A model generated the notes under the pieces. That model was not told the origin of the DNA, ran no database searches, and saw only the letters and a list, made by a program, of their open reading frames with translations. DNA of 64,000 bases. It comes from Prevotella sp. UBA2725. Lineage in GTDB: Bacteria > Bacteroidota > Bacteroidia > Bacteroidales > Bacteroidaceae. The stretch spans positions 20,111 to 84,110 of the forward strand of contig DEKJ01000056.1 in NCBI GenBank assembly GCA_002353825.1, written 5' to 3'. Of the stretch, positions 43,920 through 52,572 are shown piece by piece. How positions within the stretch are numbered: position 1 is the first letter of the stretch; each line of letters starts with the position of its first letter. The position numbers and the translations under genes were made by a program.

Positions 43920-45081
43920 AGTGGTCTTTCTCCTCCAGTCGTTTCTTCTCTGCCTCGCACGAAGCGATGTTTTTTCTCTCTGCTTCCGTATATTCGGGCA
44001 AAGCAAAGACGCTTTCCTTCGGCTCACTCTTCTTTGTCGTCTGCTCCTTTACGAGGTAAACCACAGTCGGCAAGTGATCGGAATAACCGTCAAGCCACAC
44101 GCCACCGGCAGTAGTACGTTTCGTGTTGCCTTTGTACTTGCCTTCTGTCTGGAAGAGGTAAGGCATGCGCTGGACTTCGTTCTTGAAGAACTTCAGCGTC
44201 GTATAGTCCTTCTTTCCATCTTTATTGATGAGACTCGGCGAAAGGATGATCTGATCAAAGAGGTTCCACGAGCCCTGATACTGCAGCGTGCCCGTTCCCT
44301 GCTTGGCCAGTACATTGTACCATGGGTTGTACATGTCGTCCTTACCAACCATCGACACTTCCTCTTTGGCCGACAGCACCTCATGCATACTCTTGTTCGT
44401 CGGATCATCATTCATGTCGCCCATGACAATGATCTTCGCTTTCGGATCTTCTGCCAACACACGGTCTTTCAGCGCCTTAATCTGGGCAGCACCGACCTCG
44501 CGATAATAAGAACCATTGAATCGGCTCGGTAAGTGATTGACAATGACGACCAGATGTTCACCGGCTAACTCACCACTCACCGCGAGGAAACCACGGGTAC
44601 GAAACGTAGAGTCTTGCTTCTCCGTTGGGATATAAGGATAAAGACGCACCGATTTCACCGTAAAGAGGGCGGGATTGTACAGTAATGCACAGTCGATTCC
44701 ACGGTGATCCGGACCTTCCACATGACAGAATTTATAACCACGCTTGCTCAGTTCCGACTGTGCACAGAGCGCAGTGAGAACATTGTCGTTCTCCACCTCA
44801 GACACTCCAATAACCGAACAGCCCAAACCCGGCAACATCGACGTGCCCATGTCAGACAAGGCGCGAGCCATATTATGCAACTTATGCGTGTACTTCATGC
44901 CGTTCCATTTATACGAACCATTGGGCAGGAAGTCATAGTCTTTTTTACCTACGTCGTGACAGGTGTCGAAAAGGTTCTCAAGGTTGTAGAAACCCACAGC
45001 ATAAACATTATACTTTTTCTGGGCCTCAGTAGGCAGGCAGAAGAAGAGCACTAACAAGAGTGCAGAGAAAAGCTTTTTCAT
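43918..45081 (-). CDS. Secreted endonuclease/exonuclease/phosphatase-family protein
   Basis: 387 residues with a signal peptide (FFCLPTEAQ). The EEP fold shows FYNLENLFDT, VIGVSEVENDNVL, HRGIDCALLYNP, VIVNHLPSRFNGS, IVMGDMNDDPTNKS and GYSDHLPTVVYL, so Asn, Glu, Asp/Asn and the final Asp-His pair are present. It probably acts in the periplasm or outside the cell on phosphodiesters or nucleic acids. The C-terminal 50 residues are charged, with no extra domain. Confidence 0.88.
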   Translation of the reverse strand: MKKLFSALLLVLFFCLPTEAQKKYNVYAVGFYNLENLFDTCHDVGKKDYDFLPNGSYKWNGMKYTHKLHNMARALSDMGTSMLPGLGCSVIGVSEVENDNVLTALCAQSELSKRGYKFCHVEGPDHRGIDCALLYNPALFTVKSVRLYPYIPTEKQDSTFRTRGFLAVSGELAGEHLVVIVNHLPSRFNGSYYREVGAAQIKALKDRVLAEDPKAKIIVMGDMNDDPTNKSMHEVLSAKEEVSMVGKDDMYNPWYNVLAKQGTGTLQYQGSWNLFDQIILSPSLINKDGKKDYTTLKFFKNEVQRMPYLFQTEGKYKGNTKRTTAGGVWLDGYSDHLPTVVYLVKEQTTKKSEPKESVFALPEYTEAERKNIASCEAEKKRLEEKDH

Positions 45082-45188
45082 CTGGATATTACGTTCTAAT
45101 ACTTCTATTTTTGTGCAAATATCGTAATTATTTCTAATATATCATCATATCTTCACAAGAAATTTAGGGTTCAATGAAGAATAATGAG

Positions 45189-45196
45189 TAACTTTG
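45189..45196 (+). promoter_or_regulatory. -7 element upstream of 45222
   Basis: TAACTTTG, 25 bp before the start; the -33 element is weak (TTTA, 22-nt spacer). Confidence 0.5.
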
Positions 45197-45221
45197 CAAT
45201 AAATTAATTAAAAAGAGAGAT

Positions 45222-46262
45222 ATGATGCGAAATACATTGCTCTTATTGGCAGCCATGCTCTGCCTTGGTGCCCATGCTCAGGATAACCAGACGTACAAAC
45301 CTTTCAAGAATCTCGACCTCGGCATCACTGGAGGTACAACGGGACTTGGTGTGGAACTCACTTCACACATCAATCCGTCGTGGGATGTACGTACGGGCTT
45401 CACGATGGAGCCACGGTTCAAAGTCAACATGGACTTTCATGTACAAGTAGGCGACGAGAGTCAAACTGCCCAACAACGCGAGACGAAGTTCAAAAAGATG
45501 TCATCCATGCTCTATGACCTCACCGGTTACAAGGTAAACAATAAGGTCGTCATGGAAGGCACGCCGGAGATGTACAACTTCAAACTGCTCGTCGACTTCA
45601 AGCCATTGCACGACAAGCGCTGGCATGTCACCACAGGTTTCTTCCTCGGTAACAGTGAGATAGCTTATGCAGAGAACGACAAGAAAGCTATGGTCTCGCT
45701 CGTCGCTGTGGGCATGTACAACAATCTCTACGAGAAAGCGGTCAACCTCGAGCCTTACTACATCACGAGTGATGGTACTTACGTTTATTTGCCGGATGAT
45801 ATAGCTCAAAAGTTCACCAACAACGGCCGCATGGGTCTCCATGTCGGTACCTATAAGCACGATGTTTATTATACAGAAGATGTTGTCGACAAAATCACTG
45901 GAGATATTATCCACAAGGCGGGCGACTTGAAAGCAAAAGCTGGGGATTACTATAACATGGAGCCGGACGAAAACAGCATGGTATGGGCAAAAGCTAAGGC
46001 CAACAAGTTCAAGCCATACCTTGGTATCGGATTCATGGGAGCTCTCGACAAGCGCGACCCACGTTGGCAGATTGGTTTTGATGCCGGTGCCTTGTTCTGG
46101 GGCGGTTCGCCAGAAGTGAAGACACACGATGGGACGGATCTCATCCATGACGTGAAAGACTTGAAACAAGGTGTCAGTAGCTACGTAAAACTCTTTAAGC
46201 TTGCCAAGGTTTGTCCCGTCATTGAGTGTCGCATCACAAGAACGCTTGGGAGGAAACACTAA
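45222..46262 (+). CDS. Putative outer-membrane beta-barrel protein
   Basis: 346 residues with a signal peptide (LGAHAQ). Alternating-residue strands are visible (NLDLGITGGTTGLGVELTSH, WDVRTGFTMEPRF, WHVTTGFFLGNSEIAYA, KFKPYLGIGFMGALDK, WQIGFDAGALFWGG). The layout, a barrel with a long internal insertion (about 160-235), is like Bacteroidetes porin-like proteins of unknown role. It ends in a basic tail and not in an aromatic residue, which is unusual for a Bam substrate. Confidence 0.7.
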   Translation: MMRNTLLLLAAMLCLGAHAQDNQTYKPFKNLDLGITGGTTGLGVELTSHINPSWDVRTGFTMEPRFKVNMDFHVQVGDESQTAQQRETKFKKMSSMLYDLTGYKVNNKVVMEGTPEMYNFKLLVDFKPLHDKRWHVTTGFFLGNSEIAYAENDKKAMVSLVAVGMYNNLYEKAVNLEPYYITSDGTYVYLPDDIAQKFTNNGRMGLHVGTYKHDVYYTEDVVDKITGDIIHKAGDLKAKAGDYYNMEPDENSMVWAKAKANKFKPYLGIGFMGALDKRDPRWQIGFDAGALFWGGSPEVKTHDGTDLIHDVKDLKQGVSSYVKLFKLAKVCPVIECRITRTLGRKH

Positions 46263-46300
46263 TCCTTTGCGACAATTACCCATAACGGTTATTAACTCTA

Positions 46301-46329
46301 ATGCCATCTCTTCACGATGGCATTTTTTT
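46301..46329 (+). terminator. Rho-independent terminator
   Basis: ATGCCATC (46301-46308) pairs with GATGGCAT (46316-46323), followed by T6. Confidence 0.9.
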
Positions 46330-46560
46330 AGACCTATCGTTATCATCCATTGCGTTTCCTTTAGCTTACAAGTACAAAAATTAACGAAAAGAACGTGTCA
46401 GACCCCCTCGGAACAGAAAGAAAATTGCGTGATGATACAAATTGAAATGCAACAGAAACAAAAGAAAAGGCTCTTTTAGTCTTATTTTCCTAATTTTGCA
46501 GCATGATAAACTATTGATTGATCCTCTGAACTTCAAAGATTAAAATCCGTATAGAAACTC

Positions 46561-48477
46561 ATGACTAAAAGAATCTTTTGCTTTCAATATGCGCTGTTGG
46601 CTATGCTGACCTTTACTCCGCACACCGTGGTGCAGGCGAGGGTTCAGCCGGCACGTATCTTCCAGAGCGGCATGGTCCTACAACGCAACAAGCCCATTGC
46701 CGTCTGGGGCACAGCAGACAAAGGCGAGACGTTCAATGTAATATTTCGAGGCAAGACTATTAATGTGACGGCCGACAGCAATGGCCACTGGAAAGCCATG
46801 CTTCCTCAGCAGAAAGCCGGCGGGCCTTACAGTCTCATCATTGACCGTGACACGCTACGCGACATCCTCGTGGGTGACGTGTGGCTCTGCTCGGGACAAT
46901 CGAACATGGACGTCACCATCTCTCGTGTGGCGCCCCAGTATCCAGGGGTTACGGAGACTTACAGCAACGACCGCGTGCGGCTACTTCGTGTAGACCAAGT
47001 AGCCTCGGTGGCCGGCCCTCAAATCGACTTCCATACTTCGGGTTGGCATCATCTCACCCCCCAGTCGGCAGCTAACTTTTCTGCCATCGGCTATTTCCTC
47101 GGACGGAAACGGGAGGAAGAGACTGGTGTGCCACAAGGCATCATCTGCAACAGTTGGGGTGGTACACCAATAGAAGCCTGGGTGCCGGAAGACTCGCTCT
47201 CCGACTATCCCCGTTACCTCGACAAGCTCCATCTCTACACACCACAGTATGTGGAGGTCCAAAACAAGGCCAACAGCCTGATGAACAACCGATGGACCGA
47301 AGAACTCAGCCGCAAGGATCCGGGACTGCGTGAAGGCTGGACGGGCTCCTGCGACGACAGCCAATGGAAGTTCTACGACCAATACGATAAAGCCTGGGCG
47401 CAACAAAACGGCAGGGGCATCGTTGGCTCTATTTGGATGCGGCAACATCTTCACATCGATAAGGCTCATGACGGCAAGGCTGCACTGCTGCTCCTCGGCA
47501 CGCTCTATGATGCCGACTACACCTACGTCAATGGCCGACAGGTCGGTGTGACCTATTATCAGTATCCGCCGCGCCGTTACAATATCCCTGCAGGATTGCT
47601 CCACATGGGCGACAACGTCATTGCTATCCGTTTCATCAATAAAGGCGGCACTGCCTCATTCACACCCGGCAAGCTACGTGCGCTCGTCTTCAACGATGGT
47701 GACACGCTCCGCCTCGGAGAGACCTGGCGCGCACATATCGGAGCAACGATGCCGACAATGACACTGCCTGACACAGGCATTCAGAATCTCGCCACAGTGA
47801 TGTACAACAGTATGCTCTATCCCCTCGCTCCAATGACAATCGCTGGAGCCGTGTGGTATCAGGGCGAGTCGAACACCGACCGGGCCAGTGAGTACCTCCC
47901 CATGTTGCGCAAGCTCAAAGGCTCCTGGCGCATATTATTCAACGATAAGGATCTGCCGTTCGTCATCGTGCAGCTCGCCAATTTCCTCGCTCCTTCGGAG
48001 CAACCGCAAGAGACGGGCTGGGCTGGCGTACGTGAGGCACAGCGATTGGGAGCTCAGGAAGATCCGCACGCAGCCCTTGCCGTGACCATCGACCTCGGTG
48101 AATGGAACGATATCCATCCACTGCGCAAACGGGAGGTAGCAGACCGCGTGTCGCAGGCCCTCGACCGCTGCTGCTTCGGCAAGAAGGTGACGCTCTCGCC
48201 CGAGCCCGTCAGTGCCAAGACAACGAACGGCAAGGTTATCGTGACCTTCGACCAGAAACTCCTCAGCGGTAACATCCACGAGTTTGAGCTGGCCGGTGCT
48301 GACCACAGATTCCACAACGCCACGGCTGAAGCCAAAGGCAATGAGGTCATCCTCTCTTGTCCTGAGGTCTCCACCCCCGCCTTCGTCCGTTATGCGTGGA
48401 AGAACAATCCCGCTAAAGCCAACCTACGTGGTACGAATAACCTCCCCGCCGCACCGTTCCAGGCAAAGGTAGAATAG
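46561..48477 (+). CDS. SGNH-type carbohydrate acetylesterase (sialate O-acetylesterase family)
   Basis: 638 residues with a signal peptide (TVVQA). DVWLCSGQSNMDVTI carries the catalytic Ser114, GAVWYQGESNTDRA is the second conserved block, and DLGEWNDIHPLRKREVADRV carries the Asp/His of the triad. A jelly-roll insertion lies at about 250-380. Family members remove acetyl groups from sialic acid or from xylan. With GH10, GH43 and GH3 genes following, acetyl-xylan is the likely substrate here. Confidence 0.88.
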   Translation: MTKRIFCFQYALLAMLTFTPHTVVQARVQPARIFQSGMVLQRNKPIAVWGTADKGETFNVIFRGKTINVTADSNGHWKAMLPQQKAGGPYSLIIDRDTLRDILVGDVWLCSGQSNMDVTISRVAPQYPGVTETYSNDRVRLLRVDQVASVAGPQIDFHTSGWHHLTPQSAANFSAIGYFLGRKREEETGVPQGIICNSWGGTPIEAWVPEDSLSDYPRYLDKLHLYTPQYVEVQNKANSLMNNRWTEELSRKDPGLREGWTGSCDDSQWKFYDQYDKAWAQQNGRGIVGSIWMRQHLHIDKAHDGKAALLLLGTLYDADYTYVNGRQVGVTYYQYPPRRYNIPAGLLHMGDNVIAIRFINKGGTASFTPGKLRALVFNDGDTLRLGETWRAHIGATMPTMTLPDTGIQNLATVMYNSMLYPLAPMTIAGAVWYQGESNTDRASEYLPMLRKLKGSWRILFNDKDLPFVIVQLANFLAPSEQPQETGWAGVREAQRLGAQEDPHAALAVTIDLGEWNDIHPLRKREVADRVSQALDRCCFGKKVTLSPEPVSAKTTNGKVIVTFDQKLLSGNIHEFELAGADHRFHNATAEAKGNEVILSCPEVSTPAFVRYAWKNNPAKANLRGTNNLPAAPFQAKVE

Positions 48478-48520
48478 CATTCCCCACCGTATAGGTATTC
48501 TTTCTAAACGTGTCGAGTAC

Positions 48521-48539
48521 GCAGTCGCATAGCGACTGC
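48521..48539. repeat. Palindrome GCAGTCGC-ata-GCGACTGC
   Basis: An 8-bp stem with a 3-nt loop in the gap before the GH10 gene; related to 30403-30421. Confidence 0.6.
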
Positions 48540-48571
48540 CCACCGCAAGAACCATCAAAACATCGCTCAAT

Positions 48572-49678
48572 ATGACCATCAAAAAGATCTTTCTCCCCGC
48601 CTTCCTTCTCCTTGCCAGTTGCACCCTCTCTGCGCAGCAGACGCTGAAGTCGACGGTCGGCAAATATTTCTATATCGGTACCGCCATGAACACCGACCAG
48701 GTATGGGGACGGGACAGCATCGGTGCACGCATCGCCAAAAACAACTTCAACTCGCTTGTGGCAGAGAACTGCATGAAAGGCGAGGTCATCCATCCTACAG
48801 AAGACACCTACGACTGGCGCGACGCCGACCAAGCCGTGCGTTTCGGCGAAGAAAACGGCATGACCGTCTTCGGCCACTGTCTCATCTGGCACTCGCAGCC
48901 ACCTAAATGGATGTTCACCGACAGCAACGGAAAGCCCGTCACACGCGAAGTACTCATCGACCGTATGTATCATCATATCACGACCGTCGTCCAGCATTTC
49001 AAAGGCAAAATCAAAGGATGGGATGTCGTCAACGAGGCATTCAACGATGACGGCACCTACCGTGAGTCGCCTTACTATAAGATTATCGGCAAAGACTATA
49101 TCCCGCTCGCTTTCCGCTTCGCCCATGCTGCCGACCCGAATGTAGAACTCTATTACAATGACTATTCACTCTCCAAACCCGAGAAGCGAGCTGCCGTCTG
49201 CCAACTCATCAAGGAACTCAAAGCCCAAGGCCTGCGCATCGATGCCGTTGGCATGCAGAGTCATAACGGCACCGACTACCCCGACCTCACAGAGTATGAG
49301 AAGTCGATCCAGGCGTTTATCAATGAAGGTGTGAAGGTTCAATTCACAGAGCTCGACCTCAATATGCTGCCAAACCCACAAGGCTTCGGAGGTGCAGAGA
49401 TCAGCCAGCATGCCGACTATGCCAAGACGATGGATCCTTACAAGAAAGGGCTTACACGCCAAGCACAGAAAGTCTTCAACGAGCGCTACCTCGCCTTCTT
49501 CCGCCTCTACCGCAAGTATGCGAAAGACGTGGAGCGCGTCACCCTCTGGGGTGTCACCGACGCCTCATCATGGCTCAACGACTGGCCCGTCCCAGGCCGA
49601 ACCAACTATCCCCTGCTCTTCGACCGCAAAGCAAAGGCAAAGCCGGTAGTGAAAGACATCGAGCGCCTCTTTGAGTAG
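48572..49678 (+). CDS. GH10 endo-1,4-beta-xylanase
   Basis: 368 residues. The signal peptide contains LLLASC, so it may be a lipoprotein. The GH10 barrel is complete: FNSLVAENCMKGEVIHP, GHCLIWHSQPPKWM, WDVVNEAFND with acid/base Glu155, GMQSHNGTDYP, VQFTELDLN with nucleophile Glu260, and VTLWGVTDASSWLND. No carbohydrate-binding insertion is seen. It cleaves the xylan backbone to oligosaccharides for the GH43, GH2 and GH3 enzymes around it. Confidence 0.97.
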   Translation: MTIKKIFLPAFLLLASCTLSAQQTLKSTVGKYFYIGTAMNTDQVWGRDSIGARIAKNNFNSLVAENCMKGEVIHPTEDTYDWRDADQAVRFGEENGMTVFGHCLIWHSQPPKWMFTDSNGKPVTREVLIDRMYHHITTVVQHFKGKIKGWDVVNEAFNDDGTYRESPYYKIIGKDYIPLAFRFAHAADPNVELYYNDYSLSKPEKRAAVCQLIKELKAQGLRIDAVGMQSHNGTDYPDLTEYEKSIQAFINEGVKVQFTELDLNMLPNPQGFGGAEISQHADYAKTMDPYKKGLTRQAQKVFNERYLAFFRLYRKYAKDVERVTLWGVTDASSWLNDWPVPGRTNYPLLFDRKAKAKPVVKDIERLFE

Positions 49679-49745
49679 TATTTCCAACAATTTCTTATCA
49701 ATAAACGAACCATTAACACCCACCACCCATTAACCATCAACTAAT

Positions 49746-50708
49746 ATGCAAGCAAGATATTTATTTCCAAGCGATTACATGGCAGACCCGTCTGCCAACG
49801 TGTTCAACGGCAAACTGTACATCTATCCCTCTCACGATTGGGACTCGGGTGAGGCCTTCGACGACGATGGCGGACATTTCCAGATGCACGACTACCACGT
49901 GCTGTCCATCGAAGGCGATGACCCCATGACCTCACCCGTCAAAGACAACGGCGTCATCCTCGATGTCAAAGATGTGGCATGGGCCGAGAAGCAGATGTGG
50001 GACAACGATGTCGTGGAGAAAGACGGCAAATACTATCTCATCTTCTCCGCGAAGGACTATAACGGCGTATTCCACCTCGGTGTGGCTGTTGCCGACCGGC
50101 CGGAAGGACCGTTCAAGGCCGATGACAACCCGATCCGCACCTCCTACAGTATTGACCCGTGCGTCTTCAAGGACGACGACGGAGCCATCTACTGTTACTT
50201 CGGTGGCATCTGGGGCGGACAGCTCCAGCGCTACAAGGACAATATTCTCCTCAAGGATGAACATCTGCCAGAAGGCGACGAAGCGCCCCTGCCTTCCCGT
50301 GTGGCAAGGATGACCGATGATGTCCATCAATTTGCAGAACTGTCGAAACCCATCATCATCCTCAACCCTGACGGCACCGTGATGCCTGCCAACGACCCGC
50401 ACCGATTCTTCGAGGCGAGCTGGATGCACAAGTACAACGGCACCTATTATTTCAGTTACAGCACAGGCGACTCTCATCTGCTTTGTTATGCCACGGGCAA
50501 CAACCCTTACGGGCCATTCACTTACCGTGGCGTACTCCTCGAGCCCGTCGTAGGCTGGACCACTCACCACAGTATCGTCGAATACAAAGGCAAGTGGTAT
50601 CTCTTCCATCATGATTGTGTTCCTTCAAAAGGAACGACGTGGCTCCGCAGCCTTAAGGTTCTGCCGTTACACTATACAAACAATGGAGACATTGTCGTTG
50701 AACAATAA
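49746..50708 (+). CDS. GH43 xylosidase/arabinofuranosidase without signal peptide
   Basis: 320 residues; a single five-blade domain. Catalytic Asp14 (MADPSANVFNGKLYIY), the pKa-setting Asp137 (SIDPCVFKDDDG) and acid Glu223 (HRFFEASWMHKYNG) are present. The N-terminus (MQARYLFPSDYMADPS) is not a signal peptide, unlike the other enzymes of the cluster, so it probably works in the cytoplasm on imported xylo-oligosaccharides. A GH43 subfamily 1-like layout is likely. Confidence 0.93.
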   Translation: MQARYLFPSDYMADPSANVFNGKLYIYPSHDWDSGEAFDDDGGHFQMHDYHVLSIEGDDPMTSPVKDNGVILDVKDVAWAEKQMWDNDVVEKDGKYYLIFSAKDYNGVFHLGVAVADRPEGPFKADDNPIRTSYSIDPCVFKDDDGAIYCYFGGIWGGQLQRYKDNILLKDEHLPEGDEAPLPSRVARMTDDVHQFAELSKPIIILNPDGTVMPANDPHRFFEASWMHKYNGTYYFSYSTGDSHLLCYATGNNPYGPFTYRGVLLEPVVGWTTHHSIVEYKGKWYLFHHDCVPSKGTTWLRSLKVLPLHYTNNGDIVVEQ

Positions 50709-50734
50709 CCACATCGACAAGTAAACTTGAATGC

Positions 50735-50822
50735 TATCGTTACGCAGCTGTGTCACGATTATGACGCAGCTGCGTAATGATTGTGACGCAGCTGCGGTAA
50801 GATTGTGACGCGGACATGGTAA
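50735..50822. repeat. 22-bp-period tandem repeat, four units (locus 3)
   Basis: Units start at 50735, 50757, 50779 and 50801 and are closed by GATG. The consensus GATTGTGACGCAGCTGCG plus four bases is almost identical to locus 2 at 30299-30386. It lies between the two GH43 genes, just before a -7 element at 50841. Confidence 0.85.
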
Positions 50823-50840
50823 GATGTCGCAAAAGTTGAT

Positions 50841-50848
50841 TACTTTTG
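50841..50848 (+). promoter_or_regulatory. -7 element for the second GH43 gene
   Basis: TACTTTTG, 22 bp before the ATG at 50871, directly after the tandem repeat. Confidence 0.5.
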
Positions 50849-50870
50849 CAATTGATTAAACCAAGAACAA

Positions 50871-52553
50871 ATGAAAAGACTTAGGACAACACTCTCGCTG
50901 CTTACCGTGATGGCGGCAACAGGCACTTTTGCCCAGACGGCTCACTTCAGCTATTTCTCTTATCAAGGCCACGACGCTCGTTTTGAACGGCCCATCAATG
51001 CCAAGAATCAATATTTTAACCCGGTAGTGTCAGGCTATTATCCCGATCCCTCCGTGCTTCGGGTAGGCGACACTTACTGGCTCGTCAACTCTACGTTCGG
51101 CTATTTTCCGGGCGTACCCTTGTTCAAGAGTCACGACCTCGTAAGCTGGAAACAGGTGGGCAGCGTGCTCGACCGCAACTCTCAGCTCGACCTCTCTACG
51201 GCTGAGATAAATACGGGCGGAGTCTATGCCCCGCAGATAAGCTATAATCCGAAGAACAAGACTTACTACATGACAACGATGAACATGTCAAAGTTTGAAG
51301 TGTTCTACGTCAAGAGTACCAACCCCGAGAAAGGCTGGAGCGAGCCCATACATATGAAATATGGTGGCATGGACACTTCGTTCTTCTTCGATAAAGACGG
51401 CAAAGCCTATGTTGTCTACAATGCACAGCCTTTCGCTGGTGCAAAATATCCAGGGCAGACAGCTATCCATATGAATGAGTTCGACTGGCGGGGTGATAGC
51501 ATCAAAGGAAAGACCTGGGAACTGACAACCGGAAGCAGCTGCATGGAGAACCCTATGTGCATCGAAGGCCCGCATCTCTACCGCGTAGGCAAATACTATT
51601 ATCTCATGGCTGCTGAGGGCGGTACGGAGAACGGGCACAGTGAAGTCATCTTCCGCAGTAAGAGTCTCACGGGCCAGTGGGAGGAATATCCGTCTAACCC
51701 CATCCTCACCCAGCGCAACCTCAAGGAAGAGCTACGCCAGGACAAGGTGACCTGTACCGGACACGCTGACCTCGTACAAGCACAGGACGGAAAATGGTGG
51801 GCTGTCTTCCTCGGATGCCGCCCGTACAGAGGTGATGACTCTGATCCTGCCCCTTATTATGCTGACCTCTTCAACACGGGGCGCGAGACGTTCCTCCTTC
51901 CCGTGACTTGGAAAGATGGATGGCCTGTCATCCTCGAACCGGGCAAAGCCGTGCCGACAGTAGTCGATAAGGCCAACTTGCAAACCACAGAGGCAGAGCG
52001 CCCCACCGGCAATTATTCGTTCCGCGACAATTTCACCACTACAGCGCTCAACCCTCAGTGGATGTACCTCCGCAATCCCGTGGCAAGCAACTACCAGCTG
52101 GGCAACGGACTGACACTGAAGCCTTCAGAAGCTACACTCTCAGAGATTAAGCAGCCCACAGCATTGCTCTTCCGTCAGAAGAACACCTCGTTCACCGTAG
52201 AGACCGCAATGAGCTATACACCGGAGAACACGTCCATTGCCGGACTGGCACTGATGCAGAACGAAAAGAACCATGTCATCTTCGGCAAGACATTGATCAA
52301 TGGCGAGCCGCGCCTTGTGCTCTCGCTGACCGCTAAGGGCACGACGGTGACTGCAGCTTCAGTCAAAGACAACGCTACAACCGTGACCCTCAAGGTCGAA
52401 GGCAATGGCCGTTTCTATACGTTCCTCTACAAAAGAACTGACGGCAACTGGCAGACTCTCGTCTCCGGTGTCGACTGTGCCTTCCTCAGCACGCCGTGTG
52501 CCGGTGGCTTCGCTGGTGTAACAGTAGGACCGTACACGTCGTTACATCAGTAA
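50871..52553 (+). CDS. Secreted two-domain GH43 xylosidase/arabinofuranosidase
   Basis: 560 residues with a signal peptide (TGTFAQ). The five-blade catalytic domain has Asp59 (SGYYPDPSVLRVGDTYW), a GGMDTSFFFDKDGKAYVVY region with the second Asp, and MCIEGPHLYRVGKYYYLM with the acid Glu. From about residue 375 a beta-sandwich (FRDNFTTTALNPQWMYLRNP) of the GH43 C-terminal type completes the active site in known members. It probably removes xylose or arabinose from xylo-oligosaccharides. GH2 follows 19 bp later. Confidence 0.94.
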   Translation: MKRLRTTLSLLTVMAATGTFAQTAHFSYFSYQGHDARFERPINAKNQYFNPVVSGYYPDPSVLRVGDTYWLVNSTFGYFPGVPLFKSHDLVSWKQVGSVLDRNSQLDLSTAEINTGGVYAPQISYNPKNKTYYMTTMNMSKFEVFYVKSTNPEKGWSEPIHMKYGGMDTSFFFDKDGKAYVVYNAQPFAGAKYPGQTAIHMNEFDWRGDSIKGKTWELTTGSSCMENPMCIEGPHLYRVGKYYYLMAAEGGTENGHSEVIFRSKSLTGQWEEYPSNPILTQRNLKEELRQDKVTCTGHADLVQAQDGKWWAVFLGCRPYRGDDSDPAPYYADLFNTGRETFLLPVTWKDGWPVILEPGKAVPTVVDKANLQTTEAERPTGNYSFRDNFTTTALNPQWMYLRNPVASNYQLGNGLTLKPSEATLSEIKQPTALLFRQKNTSFTVETAMSYTPENTSIAGLALMQNEKNHVIFGKTLINGEPRLVLSLTAKGTTVTAASVKDNATTVTLKVEGNGRFYTFLYKRTDGNWQTLVSGVDCAFLSTPCAGGFAGVTVGPYTSLHQ

Positions 52554-52572
52554 CCTATACCATAGCCCTAAA

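Noticed and set aside
43850..43960. Longer N-terminus for the DNA-glycosylase-like gene
   Set aside because: The extra residues are encoded by the C-rich repeat and overlap the endonuclease-like gene; ATG 43849 fits the family.
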